Part shown: positions 8,227 through 17,106 of the stretch, piece by piece
Layout: each line of letters begins with the position of its first letter
Position numbering within the stretch: position 1 is the stretch's first letter
Assembly: GCA_001870995.2 (NCBI GenBank)
Contig: MLAV02000020.1
Location: 1-64,000 of the forward strand
DNA: 64,000 nucleotides
Direction: 5' to 3'
Origin: Chitinophaga sp. CB10
GTDB lineage: Bacteria > Bacteroidota > Bacteroidia > Chitinophagales > Chitinophagaceae
Notes under the pieces: model-generated
Database searches by the model: none
Told to the model about the DNA's origin: nothing
The model's input: only the letters and a program-made list of their open reading frames with translations
Made by a program: the position numbers and the translations under genes

Positions 8227-9318
8227 TCAATATTCGCCGGACGCTCCTCCCCCGCCGCCGGTACCGCCGCCAAACTCAATTCCCTCCCGGGGAGCGCCGC
8301 CTCTGTTAAACGTCTGCGCTATGATCAGCGATTCCAATTGCAGTGCAGCTTCCTGATCTTCTTCCTGCTCCTCCGATGTAAACCCATTCCGGGGTGTTTT
8401 CAGGTAACGGATTAGTCCGTACGCAATGGCAATCATGGCCAGCCCTCCCAGGGTCATCACCACCTCCAGCGGGGCCACGCTGTTGTAATGCCGTATGGTA
8501 AATACGGCAGCAGCGACGAGTGCCAGCCCAACGCGAAGCAGCACCCTGTCCTTTTTATAAACGCCCAGGAAAATATAAACCAAAGGCAGAAGCGCCGTAG
8601 TAATCCAATATATAGGTTGTACTATCTCCAGATGTTCCCGCACCACATAATAATTGCCTGCAGCATACAGCCCCAGTAAGGACGCAGCCTGCAAGACGAG
8701 GGAATTATTTTCGTAGTATTTATTTTTGATGCGGAGGGCCAGCAGGTAACAGCCCAGGGACGCCGCCATCCCCACCCAGGGGCTGTGGGTTACGTTAAGA
8801 AGGAAGTACATCAGGGCCAGGTATGCAGCCGCGGTAGCCAGCATACCGGCAAAGCGCAGACTCACATAAATGCCCAATACCAGCGCCACTAAAGACAGGC
8901 CACGCTCGTTGTAAGGCTGGTCATAGAATATTACAGCAGCGGAATAAATGCAGATAGCGCTGAAGTAAATCAGCGCATCATCAGCGCCCGACTTATAGTG
9001 ATGTTTCCCTTTGATTAACAATTCTCCGGCAATATAGCCCGCCACGCCAAAGAAGACCAGCAGCGCTCCGAAAGCTTTTTCCTTATCATTGCTGTCGAGC
9101 GTCATCAGCACCAACAGCCCAAGGGAAAATAAACAAATGATACCTGTAAGAATGAAGATACCAATACGCAGGAAGATATTCGGTGTGTATAGTTCCACCG
9201 GGTACGCGGCCAGGATGCTATCCTTTTCCTCCACTGTGATGTATTGATGTTTATATGCTTTTTCAGCAGCTGCTACCACCTCCTGGTTATCGAGCTGCGA
9301 TTTATTATAAGCCAGCAT
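8227..9318 (-). CDS. Polytopic membrane protein, DUF2157-associated, with glycine-rich tail
   Basis: 363 residues. A soluble N-terminus (residues 1-45) containing AEKAYKHQYITVEEKDSI is followed by about nine to ten hydrophobic helices from residue 50 to 310. The extreme C-terminus is cytosolic and glycine-rich (FGGGTGGGGGASGEY), similar in style to the tails of TPM-domain proteins. Its start overlaps the end of the upstream DUF2157-like gene by 14 bp, so the two are co-translated and probably form a complex. No enzymatic motif is seen; function unknown. Confidence 0.6.
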   Translation of the reverse strand: MLAYNKSQLDNQEVVAAAEKAYKHQYITVEEKDSILAAYPVELYTPNIFLRIGIFILTGIICLFSLGLLVLMTLDSNDKEKAFGALLVFFGVAGYIAGELLIKGKHHYKSGADDALIYFSAICIYSAAVIFYDQPYNERGLSLVALVLGIYVSLRFAGMLATAAAYLALMYFLLNVTHSPWVGMAASLGCYLLALRIKNKYYENNSLVLQAASLLGLYAAGNYYVVREHLEIVQPIYWITTALLPLVYIFLGVYKKDRVLLRVGLALVAAAVFTIRHYNSVAPLEVVMTLGGLAMIAIAYGLIRYLKTPRNGFTSEEQEEDQEAALQLESLIIAQTFNRGGAPREGIEFGGGTGGGGGASGEY

Positions 9319-10309
9319 GTTTAATCTTTTTATTGGCCTTTACAAGGAAAGCGATCAGCGCAATGGCGGAAGCGATGAAATACAGTATGCCTGCATAAAA
9401 AGCGCCTATATCATCTACCCAAATTAATAAATGTAAAACCGCATAACTTACGCCCAGATAACTGTAGAGGGAAACGATGAGCAGGAAATAAAAGCTGTTG
9501 TGCTTAAAAGCATCCTTTAAAAACCACCAGGCGCCCACTACCAGTATGGTAAACCACAAAAAGTACTGGTTGCCTTCCGAGATGGACAATCCGATACCAC
9601 TACTAAACATACCGGCCAGGCAGGAAATGAAAATTATATGCGTTCCGAAGTTGCGGTAGGTAAATCCGAAGTGCGCTTTTTTATTGAAATGGTGGCTGAG
9701 GTAATCGGCCACGCACAGGGCTATTCCCAGGAATGCACCGGTATTGATCAGTCGCCCGTCTTTCAGGAAAATATCCTCCGTAATGCCGTAGGGCGAAACA
9801 TTCACACCCAGCCATGCCGCCAGGTTAGTAATGGCTAAGCTCAGTATTCCGATATGGTCAAAATAATATGCGCTGAACCAAAGTACTACCAGTGGAATGA
9901 AAGCCACTGTGCCATAATGATTGGCGAATACGGCATATGCCCCTTGCAGATAGGTAATAAATGTAATGAAGAGCAGGCAACCCAGCAGCAAAATGTAATC
10001 AAAAAAAGGGGTGGGGGCAGCCACTTTTTGCCAGCTGAAAGGATTACGGTGCTTGTAACAATAGTAAAAACATCCTGCACAGCCGGCAGCAATGGCAGCC
10101 AGGATTACCTGGTGACCGATGGTGTCAATATTCTTGTACACTAGTATGCCGAGTCCGCCGCTTAGCAGCAATACGCCCAGGTACAGTATGGTCTTCAGTT
10201 CCCAATGGAGGCTAAACAACTTAGTTGCAGCGGCATTACGGAGCTTTTCGGCCGATGCCTGGGACAGATGCCCGTCCTGCTGCATTTTTTCGAACAAATG
10301 GATATTCAT
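9305..10309 (-). CDS. DUF2157-like polytopic membrane protein
   Basis: 334 residues. The N-terminal soluble segment (LFEKMQQDGHLSQASAEKLRNA) followed by a run of about ten transmembrane helices starting with LKTILYLGVLLLSGGLGILVY is characteristic of DUF2157 membrane proteins. First gene of the minus-strand run 10309-4967 and overlapping its successor by 14 bp. The biochemical role of DUF2157 proteins is not established. Confidence 0.65.
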   Translation of the reverse strand: MNIHLFEKMQQDGHLSQASAEKLRNAAATKLFSLHWELKTILYLGVLLLSGGLGILVYKNIDTIGHQVILAAIAAGCAGCFYYCYKHRNPFSWQKVAAPTPFFDYILLLGCLLFITFITYLQGAYAVFANHYGTVAFIPLVVLWFSAYYFDHIGILSLAITNLAAWLGVNVSPYGITEDIFLKDGRLINTGAFLGIALCVADYLSHHFNKKAHFGFTYRNFGTHIIFISCLAGMFSSGIGLSISEGNQYFLWFTILVVGAWWFLKDAFKHNSFYFLLIVSLYSYLGVSYAVLHLLIWVDDIGAFYAGILYFIASAIALIAFLVKANKKIKHAGL

Positions 10310-10483
10310 GGCCGGAAAAATAGGATTTTCTGATCAGGATTCCATCATTTCAGGTTTATTAAAATAAGGGTACCTTTTTACTCGATAAGTTTTCCGTCTC
10401 CCCCCAACCCATATTTAAATTATTTACCTAACCCGGTAGCAATCAGTAAATTTTGTAAATTAGATCCATCACCTCAACCAAGA

Positions 10484-10729
10484 ATGACCATGTCCAAAAC
10501 AACCAAACAAAAACTCCAGGAACTGGAACTGGAGGTAAGATTATTAAAGCAACAAAGAGAGCAAATAACGGATCAGAAAGAGAAAAAAGCGGCCATACTC
10601 GATATGATGATTGCCATTGCGGAAGAAGAATATAATACGGAGCTGCAGAAAAAAGCCTCCGCTCAAAAGCCGGCTGCGCCGGGCAAGAAGAGAGAAGGCA
10701 ATAAAAATTCAACAGCTGCTGAAGAATAG
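10484..10729 (+). CDS. Small highly charged coiled-coil protein, possibly derived from an IS3-type OrfA tail
   Basis: 81 residues, ATG at 10484 (a second ATG, 10490, is in frame). Residues 5-60 form a leucine-zipper-like coiled coil (LQELELEVRLLKQQREQI). The stretch AAILDMMIAIAEEEYNTEL followed by a basic QKKASAQKP tail resembles the C-terminal zipper of IS3-family OrfA proteins in Bacteroidota (typically ...MIDIAEEEFKI.IRKKSG). The DNA-binding helix-turn-helix of OrfA is missing. It may be a decayed or adopted transposase fragment; the alternative is an unrelated small coiled-coil protein. Confidence 0.5.
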   Translation: MTMSKTTKQKLQELELEVRLLKQQREQITDQKEKKAAILDMMIAIAEEEYNTELQKKASAQKPAAPGKKREGNKNSTAAEE

Positions 10730-10755
10730 ACGGGGACTTGATACCTGCCTGCCTG

Positions 10756-12489
10756 TCATTCCACCATAGTGGATGATCCCATAATCCGGCTATCCGCATA
10801 CTTCCAAGCTATTTCAAACTCCCCCATCGCTTTTTTAGCAGCGGCCGCCCTACCCTGCTGAGCCAGCGCATGGTGCAGGCCAATCAGCGCCCAGCCATTG
10901 CGGCGCCAGACCTTCAGGTCCTGCCGATATACTTCCTCCGCTTCCTTGTACTTACCGGCTTTGAGCAGCACCGCTCCCAGGTGATGGCGTACTGAAAAGA
11001 ACCAATCCGGCGGTTCGTTATAGTTCAGCTGATCTTCCATAGCCACCGCTGCTTTCAAGGCAACAATTGCGGAATCTAACCGGCTGGCCTGTACGAAAAT
11101 GCCGGCGGAAAGTACTTTTGAGGCTATTTGTACCAGATCGGCCGTGGTATTGATATTCCATATACTGAGGTGTTGCAGGATGGTATCGGCACTCAGGCGG
11201 GTAAGACTATCCATCTCTTTGCGGGCATTGGGGAGGTCCCCCTTTCCAAGACAGGCCATACCCCTGGCGTAATGCCAAATAGCGCGGGGATATACCAGAT
11301 CCTTTTCCGGCGCAGGGATAGCCATAACGGTATCCCACATGGATAGTTTGGCAGCTATATAATACGGAATGGTGTAATAATGTTGCAGCGTACCCCATCC
11401 GGGCATGCGCATTATTTCCGGGGAAATATGCCGTTGCAGCTGCGTAGCCGCCTTCCAGGCCAGCGCAGTATTCCCTTCCAGGGTAGCCGTGGCCGCGAGG
11501 AAATGATAATTATGGGGATAGTAGGACAATGGATAAGCGCCCTGCGCGTGGCATGCGGCCGTATATATGCTATCTACTTCCAGGGCATGTACATTTGACA
11601 GCGAACCTTCATGGTAATCACCCGTATTGATATAGATATGCGAAGGCATATGGAGCAGGTGGCCGGAGCCTGGCACCAATTTTTCCAGCAGCCTGGCGCT
11701 TGTCAGCGCCTTTTCAGGGGTAGAGGAGGCTTCCTGCGCATGTATATAAAAGTGATGCGCTCCCGGGTGAGTGGGATGTTGCTGTATCAAATGTTCCAGG
11801 ATCTTTATCAATGACGGCGTCCAGGCCCTGGGCGCTTTTGTTTTTTTATCATAGAGATCCCATGGATGCATGTCCATCAGGGCTTCGGCATATAACGCGC
11901 CTACGTCGGGATCATCCGGGTATTGTGCATACACTCCTTTCATGGCAGCGGCATAGGCACTGTCCAGCGGAGCGCGGTTATCCGGCGGGTCCTGCACATA
12001 GCGGGCGGCCAATGCCCGGATCAACGCCACTTCCTTAGGGGTTGCCTGTGTGGATAATGATTGGGCTTTTAGCACTGCCTCATAAGCGCGCTGGAAATTA
12101 TCCTCTTCCATACCTGCGTTATAATTGGGGCCCAGTACATAGGCAAAGCCCCAGTAAGCCATGGCGGACGTAGAATCCAACCGGGTAGCTTCAAAAAATG
12201 ACCTGGCAGCTTCGGCATGGTTAAAGCCATAGGCGAGCATCATGCCCTGGTTAAAATACGTTTGCGCTTCCGGCACACTGGTAGTGATGCGGAAGTCTAT
12301 ACCTTGCAACCCCTGGAACAATGGCGCTTTACGGCCGCTGGTAAACCAGTCTTTATCCGTGGTGCGGGGCACATTGCATTTGATGAAAGAAGCGACCGTG
12401 TCAGCTACCTCCTGCTGTTTCACTTCGCGGGAATTATTGCAGGCAATGAGGAATAGAATGAAAATAGCTGAAAAACAAACCTTTTTCAT
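10756..12489 (-). CDS. TPR-repeat lipoprotein
   Basis: 577 residues from ATG 12489 (MKKVCFSAIFILFLIACNN); the frame stays open 33 codons upstream but without a better start. Lipobox FLIAC marks a lipoprotein. The body belongs to the widespread TPR protein type with FNQGMMLAYGFNHAEAARSFFEATRLD followed by MAYWGFAYVLGPNYNAG, and further helices such as GKYKEAEEVYRQDLKVW. Such proteins are periplasmic or outer-membrane facing and of unknown function. It lies 124 bp downstream of the hybrid kinase on the same strand. Confidence 0.7.
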   Translation of the reverse strand: MKKVCFSAIFILFLIACNNSREVKQQEVADTVASFIKCNVPRTTDKDWFTSGRKAPLFQGLQGIDFRITTSVPEAQTYFNQGMMLAYGFNHAEAARSFFEATRLDSTSAMAYWGFAYVLGPNYNAGMEEDNFQRAYEAVLKAQSLSTQATPKEVALIRALAARYVQDPPDNRAPLDSAYAAAMKGVYAQYPDDPDVGALYAEALMDMHPWDLYDKKTKAPRAWTPSLIKILEHLIQQHPTHPGAHHFYIHAQEASSTPEKALTSARLLEKLVPGSGHLLHMPSHIYINTGDYHEGSLSNVHALEVDSIYTAACHAQGAYPLSYYPHNYHFLAATATLEGNTALAWKAATQLQRHISPEIMRMPGWGTLQHYYTIPYYIAAKLSMWDTVMAIPAPEKDLVYPRAIWHYARGMACLGKGDLPNARKEMDSLTRLSADTILQHLSIWNINTTADLVQIASKVLSAGIFVQASRLDSAIVALKAAVAMEDQLNYNEPPDWFFSVRHHLGAVLLKAGKYKEAEEVYRQDLKVWRRNGWALIGLHHALAQQGRAAAAKKAMGEFEIAWKYADSRIMGSSTMVE

Positions 12490-12613
12490 GATGGAGATTT
12501 TGGAGTTGACGGAAACAATATCTACTCTCGCAGATCCGTGGTATCGGGGATTGGGGTACTTCCTTGCTGGTATGCCTAAATTAAACAAATTTTGCCATAA
12601 CCGGAAGAGCTGA

Positions 12614-15600
12614 TTACTCTCTCACCGGAATATAAATATCAAACCGGGCGCCCTTACCCAGTTCGCTCGTTGCTGTTACCACGCCATCATGGTTTTCCAC
12701 TATCTTTTTTACAATGGCCAGTCCGATTCCGGTACCCTGGTAGGCGGCTTTATCATGCAATCGCTGGAATACCTCAAAGATACGGGCGCTGAACTTTTGC
12801 TCGAAGCCTACGCCGTTATCCTGCACTGCAATATGGCATACGGGGGTATGCAGGGGAAATGCCGGCAATAGTTTATCCCTGTTATCCATGGTTTCACAAT
12901 TCACCTCTATCACCGGCGGCACATCGGGGTGTGAGAACTTGAGCGCATTGCTGAAGAGGTTCTGCATCAGCTGGCGGAATTTAACGGGGATAACGCGGGG
13001 ACTACAATCCTTTTTTAGAATAATACTGGCTTTCTTTTCTGTTATTACTTCACTCAGGTCCGACTTCACCACTTCTATAATCGCCCCCAGGCTGGTGACT
13101 TCGAACTGATTGTCTGCATTTCCACGCAAACGGGTAAACGAAAGCAGGTCGGCAATGAGTTGCTGCATGCGCGCTGCCGCACTGTTCAGGCGGTAGAGGA
13201 AATCTTTTCCGCGGTCGCTCAACCGCGTTTCTTCCATATCGATAATGCGGCTGGCAAAGGTTTGGATTTTACGCAAAGGCTCCTGGAGATCATGACTGGC
13301 GATGTAGTTAAACGATGCCAGCTCCTGGTTTTGGCGATACAGCTCAATATTTTTAGATTCCAGTTCTTCATTGGCCAGGCGCAGCGCCTCGGTACGTTCG
13401 TTTACTTTCTTTTCCAGTTCTGCGGCAAATGACTTCTGCCCGTGAATATTCGTGGTGGTACCGTACCAGCTCACAATATCGCCGGCTTCGCTGAGCTGCG
13501 GATAAGCGCGTGTCAGGCACCAGCGGTAAGCGCCATTTTTCAGCAGCACCCGGTGTTCACTTTCGAAAATCGTTTTATCCACCGCTGCAGCAGCCCATTC
13601 ATGCATGGTAAAAGGAAGATCGTCCGGATGGATGAGCGCAGTGATATCATAACTACCATCTTCCCGCTTTTCCCATCCTGCAAATTCGTTGATCCGGTCA
13701 TTGAAGTACACCGGTTGTTTTTCTTTATCGGCAATCCATACCAGTTGTGGCACTGCATTGGCGAGCTGGCTAAACTTCTTTTCACTTTCCAGTATTTTTT
13801 TGTTGGCCAGCACCTGCTTAGTTACATCCACTGCCAGCACCAGCAGGGCATACATTTCCCCCGTAGGTTTGCGCAGGGGTTCCACAGCGAAATTAAAATA
13901 GTGCATTTGCCTTTTTCCTTCCTCCGGAAGGTTAAGGCGCAACGGGAATTCGTTCATGGCCAGCGGCAGTTCGGACTCGTACACCTGCCTTAAGATTTCC
14001 AGTACGCCCTGGCCGCCCACCTCCGGGAACACTTCTTCCACGGTATGCCCGATCAGCTCTACCTCTGTACGGTTGACCATTTTCTGATAAGCAGCATTGC
14101 CGAGTATAAACCTGAATTCAGGGCCCTCTATTACTGCAATGGCCGCGGGGGCTACTTTAAAAATATTGTGTAGCTGCGATTGCGCGGCCGCCCGGATCTT
14201 ATGCGTTTTAATCTGACCGGCCACCCGCGAGCGCAGTTCTTTGGCGGAGAAAGGTTTTATGAGGTAATCATCCGCGCCCATGTCGTACCCTTCCATACGG
14301 CATTCCTCCCCGGCGCGGGCGGAGAGGATGATTACCGGCAGCGAAGCGGTAGCCGGGCTGCTGCGAATTTCATTGAGCAGCTGGGCGCCATCCATGATAG
14401 GCATCATCACATCTGTTAATACCAACGCCGGCTGTTTGCGCCGGATTTTAATCAGGGCTTCCAACCCGTTGGCAGCGCTGATCACATTGTAATCGCTTTC
14501 CAGCAGCACTTTTAAATACTGGCGCATGTCTGCATTGTCGTCCACTATCAGAATCGTATCCCTGGTGGTATCCGGGCGCCCGGCAGACGGCAAAACGCGG
14601 TCTGTCAGCAGCATGCTGCGCAACATATCCGTCGCCTCCTCCACATACATATCCGTAATGGTATCCGGGAACGCCAGCACGGTGTTCACCTGGGATTGAC
14701 TGAGATGTTCCTTATCTACGGGGATGGTTACACGAAAAACCGACCCTATTCCTTCTTTACTTTCCACGGTTATCTCCCCTTTATGAAAGAGTACGAGTTC
14801 GCGGGTGAGCGATAACCCGATACCGCTTCCTTCATAGCTGCGGCCGGTACTGCCCTGCACGCGGTGAAAGCGGTCAAATATCCGCGGAAGATCTGCTGCC
14901 GGGATGCCCACGCCGGTATCCGCTACTTCCAACACCAGGTTAGTGCCTTGTACAGATAGTACTACGGTAACGCCTCCCTTCCAGGTATATTTAAACGCAT
15001 TAGAGAGGAGATTGAACAATATTTTTTCCCACATGCTAATATCCACACTCACCGCCTGGCCGATATTATTTATGTGAATATGGTATTGCAGGCCAGCCGT
15101 TTCCATTAATGTAGTGAAGTTACTGGCCAGCTTTTGGGTGAGTATGCCTATATCCACCTTTGTGAAATTAGCCTGCATTTTTCCACTTTCAATCCGGCTA
15201 AAATCCAATAGCGTATTTACCAGCTTTAGCATGCGCAGGGCATTCCGGTGGGAGGCGTCTATGTTTCCCTGTTGCTGGATTGTAAGCGTATTCCCTTTTT
15301 CCAGCAATGCTTCCAGGGATCCCAGCATAAGCGTGAGCGGCGTCCGGAACTCGTGGCTGATATTGGAAAAGAATACCGTTTTAGCCCGGTCAATTTCCTC
15401 CAGCGCTTCCGCGCGTTTGGTTTCCTGATCCAGTATATGCATTTTATTAAGCTCCAGGGACAAGCGTTCCGCAATTGATACGCAGAACTGGTTGTAAACG
15501 TCGTCATACAACCGGTATGGGTTCAATGCTGCGACTATGATCGCATAAGGATAATCATTGCCTCCTATACCGATGGGGATAAACGCGAGCTGCCTGGGCG

Positions 15601-16465
15601 GAATTTTCCAAAACCCTGTTGGGAGGTCCGGCAGATCCGGCATTAAAGGTGAAACCACGATCCTGTTTTCCCGGATAGCCGTCAGCATATGCGGCCAGAC
15701 GATATCTGAACCAGCGATGTTGAAATCCGGTGGTAAGACCTGGGCGCCGGCATTAATGCCTACCGCCGCTTTAAGCCGCACGCTGGTATCCGATTGTCTG
15801 ATCTCATAAATTCCGGCGAAAGGAAAATCCTTGTTGTTGGTCCCGATGGAATTGATAATTTCCTGGTACAGGGTATCCGTCATGCGGCTTTCGTAGTGCA
15901 CGGCGCCCATCTCTTTCAGGGTAGCCAGCTGCCTGGTGCTGATCACTTTGTCTGACTCATCTTCACAGACACAGAACAACCCTTTTATCACTCCATCTTC
16001 TCCCGCAATGGGACTATAGGAAAATTTAATGTAAGTCTCTTCTGCATAGCCTTTGCGATGCATGATAAACATGGCGCCATCATCGTAAGTTCCCTCATTG
16101 GCGAAGACTTTATCCACTTTGGGTTGTAATTCTTCCCAGACCTCCGACCATACAGTTTTTCCACTCCTGCCCAATGCTTCCGGGTGTTTGGAGTTGAGAA
16201 ATACGGCATAGGCATCATTGTATAAATTGATAAGGGCTTCTTTGTCCCACCAGATGAACATAGGTTGAGGGGATGTCAGCATAATCCGCACACATGTTTT
16301 CAATGGCAGTTCCCACGATAGCGGCGACCCCAGGATCGTATGCTCCCAGTCAAACCTGCGCATCATCTCTCCCATATTACCCCCACCGGATAAAAAATTA
16401 CCCGCGCCTGCTGACGCCGGTAATCCTTTGCTTTCCCGTCTATTCACGGACATAGATTGCCCCAT
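12614..16465 (-). CDS. Giant hybrid sensor kinase: PAS-GAF-HisKA-HATPase-REC-PAS-PAS-HisKA-HATPase
   Basis: 1283 residues without any transmembrane helix, therefore cytosolic. Order: PAS (about 45-185, SYSPIAGEDGVIKG), GAF-like module (190-345), first kinase with H-box SNISHEFRTPL (His371), N-box NLLSNAFKYTW (about 485) and G-boxes DTGVGIP / GSGIGLSL, receiver domain (635-750) with DD at 642-643, phosphoacceptor Asp685 (LTDVMMPIMDG) and Lys737 (LIKPF), two PAS domains (765-885 and 895-1010; FNDRINEFAGW), coiled coil, then a second kinase with H-box NYIASHDLQEPLRK (His1058) and its own N- and G-boxes. Both catalytic cores keep their key residues, so the protein could autophosphorylate at two sites. 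It follows the receiver-only protein at 16468-16929 by 2 bp and very probably signals to it. Confidence 0.9.
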   Translation of the reverse strand: MGQSMSVNRRESKGLPASAGAGNFLSGGGNMGEMMRRFDWEHTILGSPLSWELPLKTCVRIMLTSPQPMFIWWDKEALINLYNDAYAVFLNSKHPEALGRSGKTVWSEVWEELQPKVDKVFANEGTYDDGAMFIMHRKGYAEETYIKFSYSPIAGEDGVIKGLFCVCEDESDKVISTRQLATLKEMGAVHYESRMTDTLYQEIINSIGTNNKDFPFAGIYEIRQSDTSVRLKAAVGINAGAQVLPPDFNIAGSDIVWPHMLTAIRENRIVVSPLMPDLPDLPTGFWKIPPRQLAFIPIGIGGNDYPYAIIVAALNPYRLYDDVYNQFCVSIAERLSLELNKMHILDQETKRAEALEEIDRAKTVFFSNISHEFRTPLTLMLGSLEALLEKGNTLTIQQQGNIDASHRNALRMLKLVNTLLDFSRIESGKMQANFTKVDIGILTQKLASNFTTLMETAGLQYHIHINNIGQAVSVDISMWEKILFNLLSNAFKYTWKGGVTVVLSVQGTNLVLEVADTGVGIPAADLPRIFDRFHRVQGSTGRSYEGSGIGLSLTRELVLFHKGEITVESKEGIGSVFRVTIPVDKEHLSQSQVNTVLAFPDTITDMYVEEATDMLRSMLLTDRVLPSAGRPDTTRDTILIVDDNADMRQYLKVLLESDYNVISAANGLEALIKIRRKQPALVLTDVMMPIMDGAQLLNEIRSSPATASLPVIILSARAGEECRMEGYDMGADDYLIKPFSAKELRSRVAGQIKTHKIRAAAQSQLHNIFKVAPAAIAVIEGPEFRFILGNAAYQKMVNRTEVELIGHTVEEVFPEVGGQGVLEILRQVYESELPLAMNEFPLRLNLPEEGKRQMHYFNFAVEPLRKPTGEMYALLVLAVDVTKQVLANKKILESEKKFSQLANAVPQLVWIADKEKQPVYFNDRINEFAGWEKREDGSYDITALIHPDDLPFTMHEWAAAAVDKTIFESEHRVLLKNGAYRWCLTRAYPQLSEAGDIVSWYGTTTNIHGQKSFAAELEKKVNERTEALRLANEELESKNIELYRQNQELASFNYIASHDLQEPLRKIQTFASRIIDMEETRLSDRGKDFLYRLNSAAARMQQLIADLLSFTRLRGNADNQFEVTSLGAIIEVVKSDLSEVITEKKASIILKKDCSPRVIPVKFRQLMQNLFSNALKFSHPDVPPVIEVNCETMDNRDKLLPAFPLHTPVCHIAVQDNGVGFEQKFSARIFEVFQRLHDKAAYQGTGIGLAIVKKIVENHDGVVTATSELGKGARFDIYIPVRE

Positions 16466-16467
16466 AT

Positions 16468-16929
16468 TCAGATGATTGATTTATCAACGTCACCACTTAA
16501 TACAAATTCCTCCCGCAAAGGGCGTTCCCGTTCGTGTTCCCTGATATAGTTTAATGACCGGTATAATACTTCTTTTATCTGTGTAAAATCTGTAGGTTTT
16601 TTGATGTAGAAGCAAGCGCCCAGCTTATAAACCAGGTCGGCGATTTCTTCTTCCAGGGAGGTGGAACAAATCACTACCTGGATTACTTTCAACCTGTCGT
16701 CTGACTTTATTTCATGCAGACATTCCACCCCACTTTTACGGGGCATATTGAGGTCCAAATACAGCACATCGGGTAATTCATGATCATGTAACCAATTGAT
16801 TAAACTTTCTCCATCATGTACTATCAGCAATTGAAAATCCAGGGGCAATTCTGTAAGTGCATCCTCTATCAGCAAACAATCATCCTGGTCATCATCTGCA
16901 AGAATTAGTTGGATTTTTGGACTTTGCAT
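16468..16929 (-). CDS. Stand-alone receiver (CheY/Rcp1-like response regulator)
   Basis: 153 residues, a single receiver domain. Acidic pocket at ADDDQDD (residues 11-17), phosphoacceptor Asp59 in VLYLDLNMPRKSG, conserved Thr/Ser in VVICSTS and Lys in FYIKKPTDF. No output domain. This subtype typically pairs with phytochrome-like or PAS kinases carrying the SHDLQEPL H-box, which is what the neighbouring kinase has at His1058. First gene of a two-gene operon; the kinase starts 2 bp after its stop. Confidence 0.9.
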   Translation of the reverse strand: MQSPKIQLILADDDQDDCLLIEDALTELPLDFQLLIVHDGESLINWLHDHELPDVLYLDLNMPRKSGVECLHEIKSDDRLKVIQVVICSTSLEEEIADLVYKLGACFYIKKPTDFTQIKEVLYRSLNYIREHERERPLREEFVLSGDVDKSII

Positions 16930-17065
16930 AATTAAATATAAGCATAAGGATATACAAAGTGTACAAAGACAACATATTAATTATTGGTATATAGGTATTT
17001 ACAAATAAGGAAACAAGTTAAATTGATGAGCCTGTTATTATTGGGAAAATGGGGTTGAAGGGCGT

Positions 17066-17095
17066 AAAAAAAGTGCGGCAGGTAAAAACCTGCCG
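17066..17095 (-). terminator. Rho-independent terminator of the first SusCD locus
   Basis: On the minus strand an 8-bp stem (CGGCAGGT/ACCTGCCG at 17076-17083 and 17088-17095) with a T4 loop is followed by GCACTTTTTTTACG. It sits about 12 nt beyond the stop of the hydrolase gene at 17107 and closes the operon running from 26829. Confidence 0.85.
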
Positions 17096-17106
17096 GCCCT
17101 GTTTGC

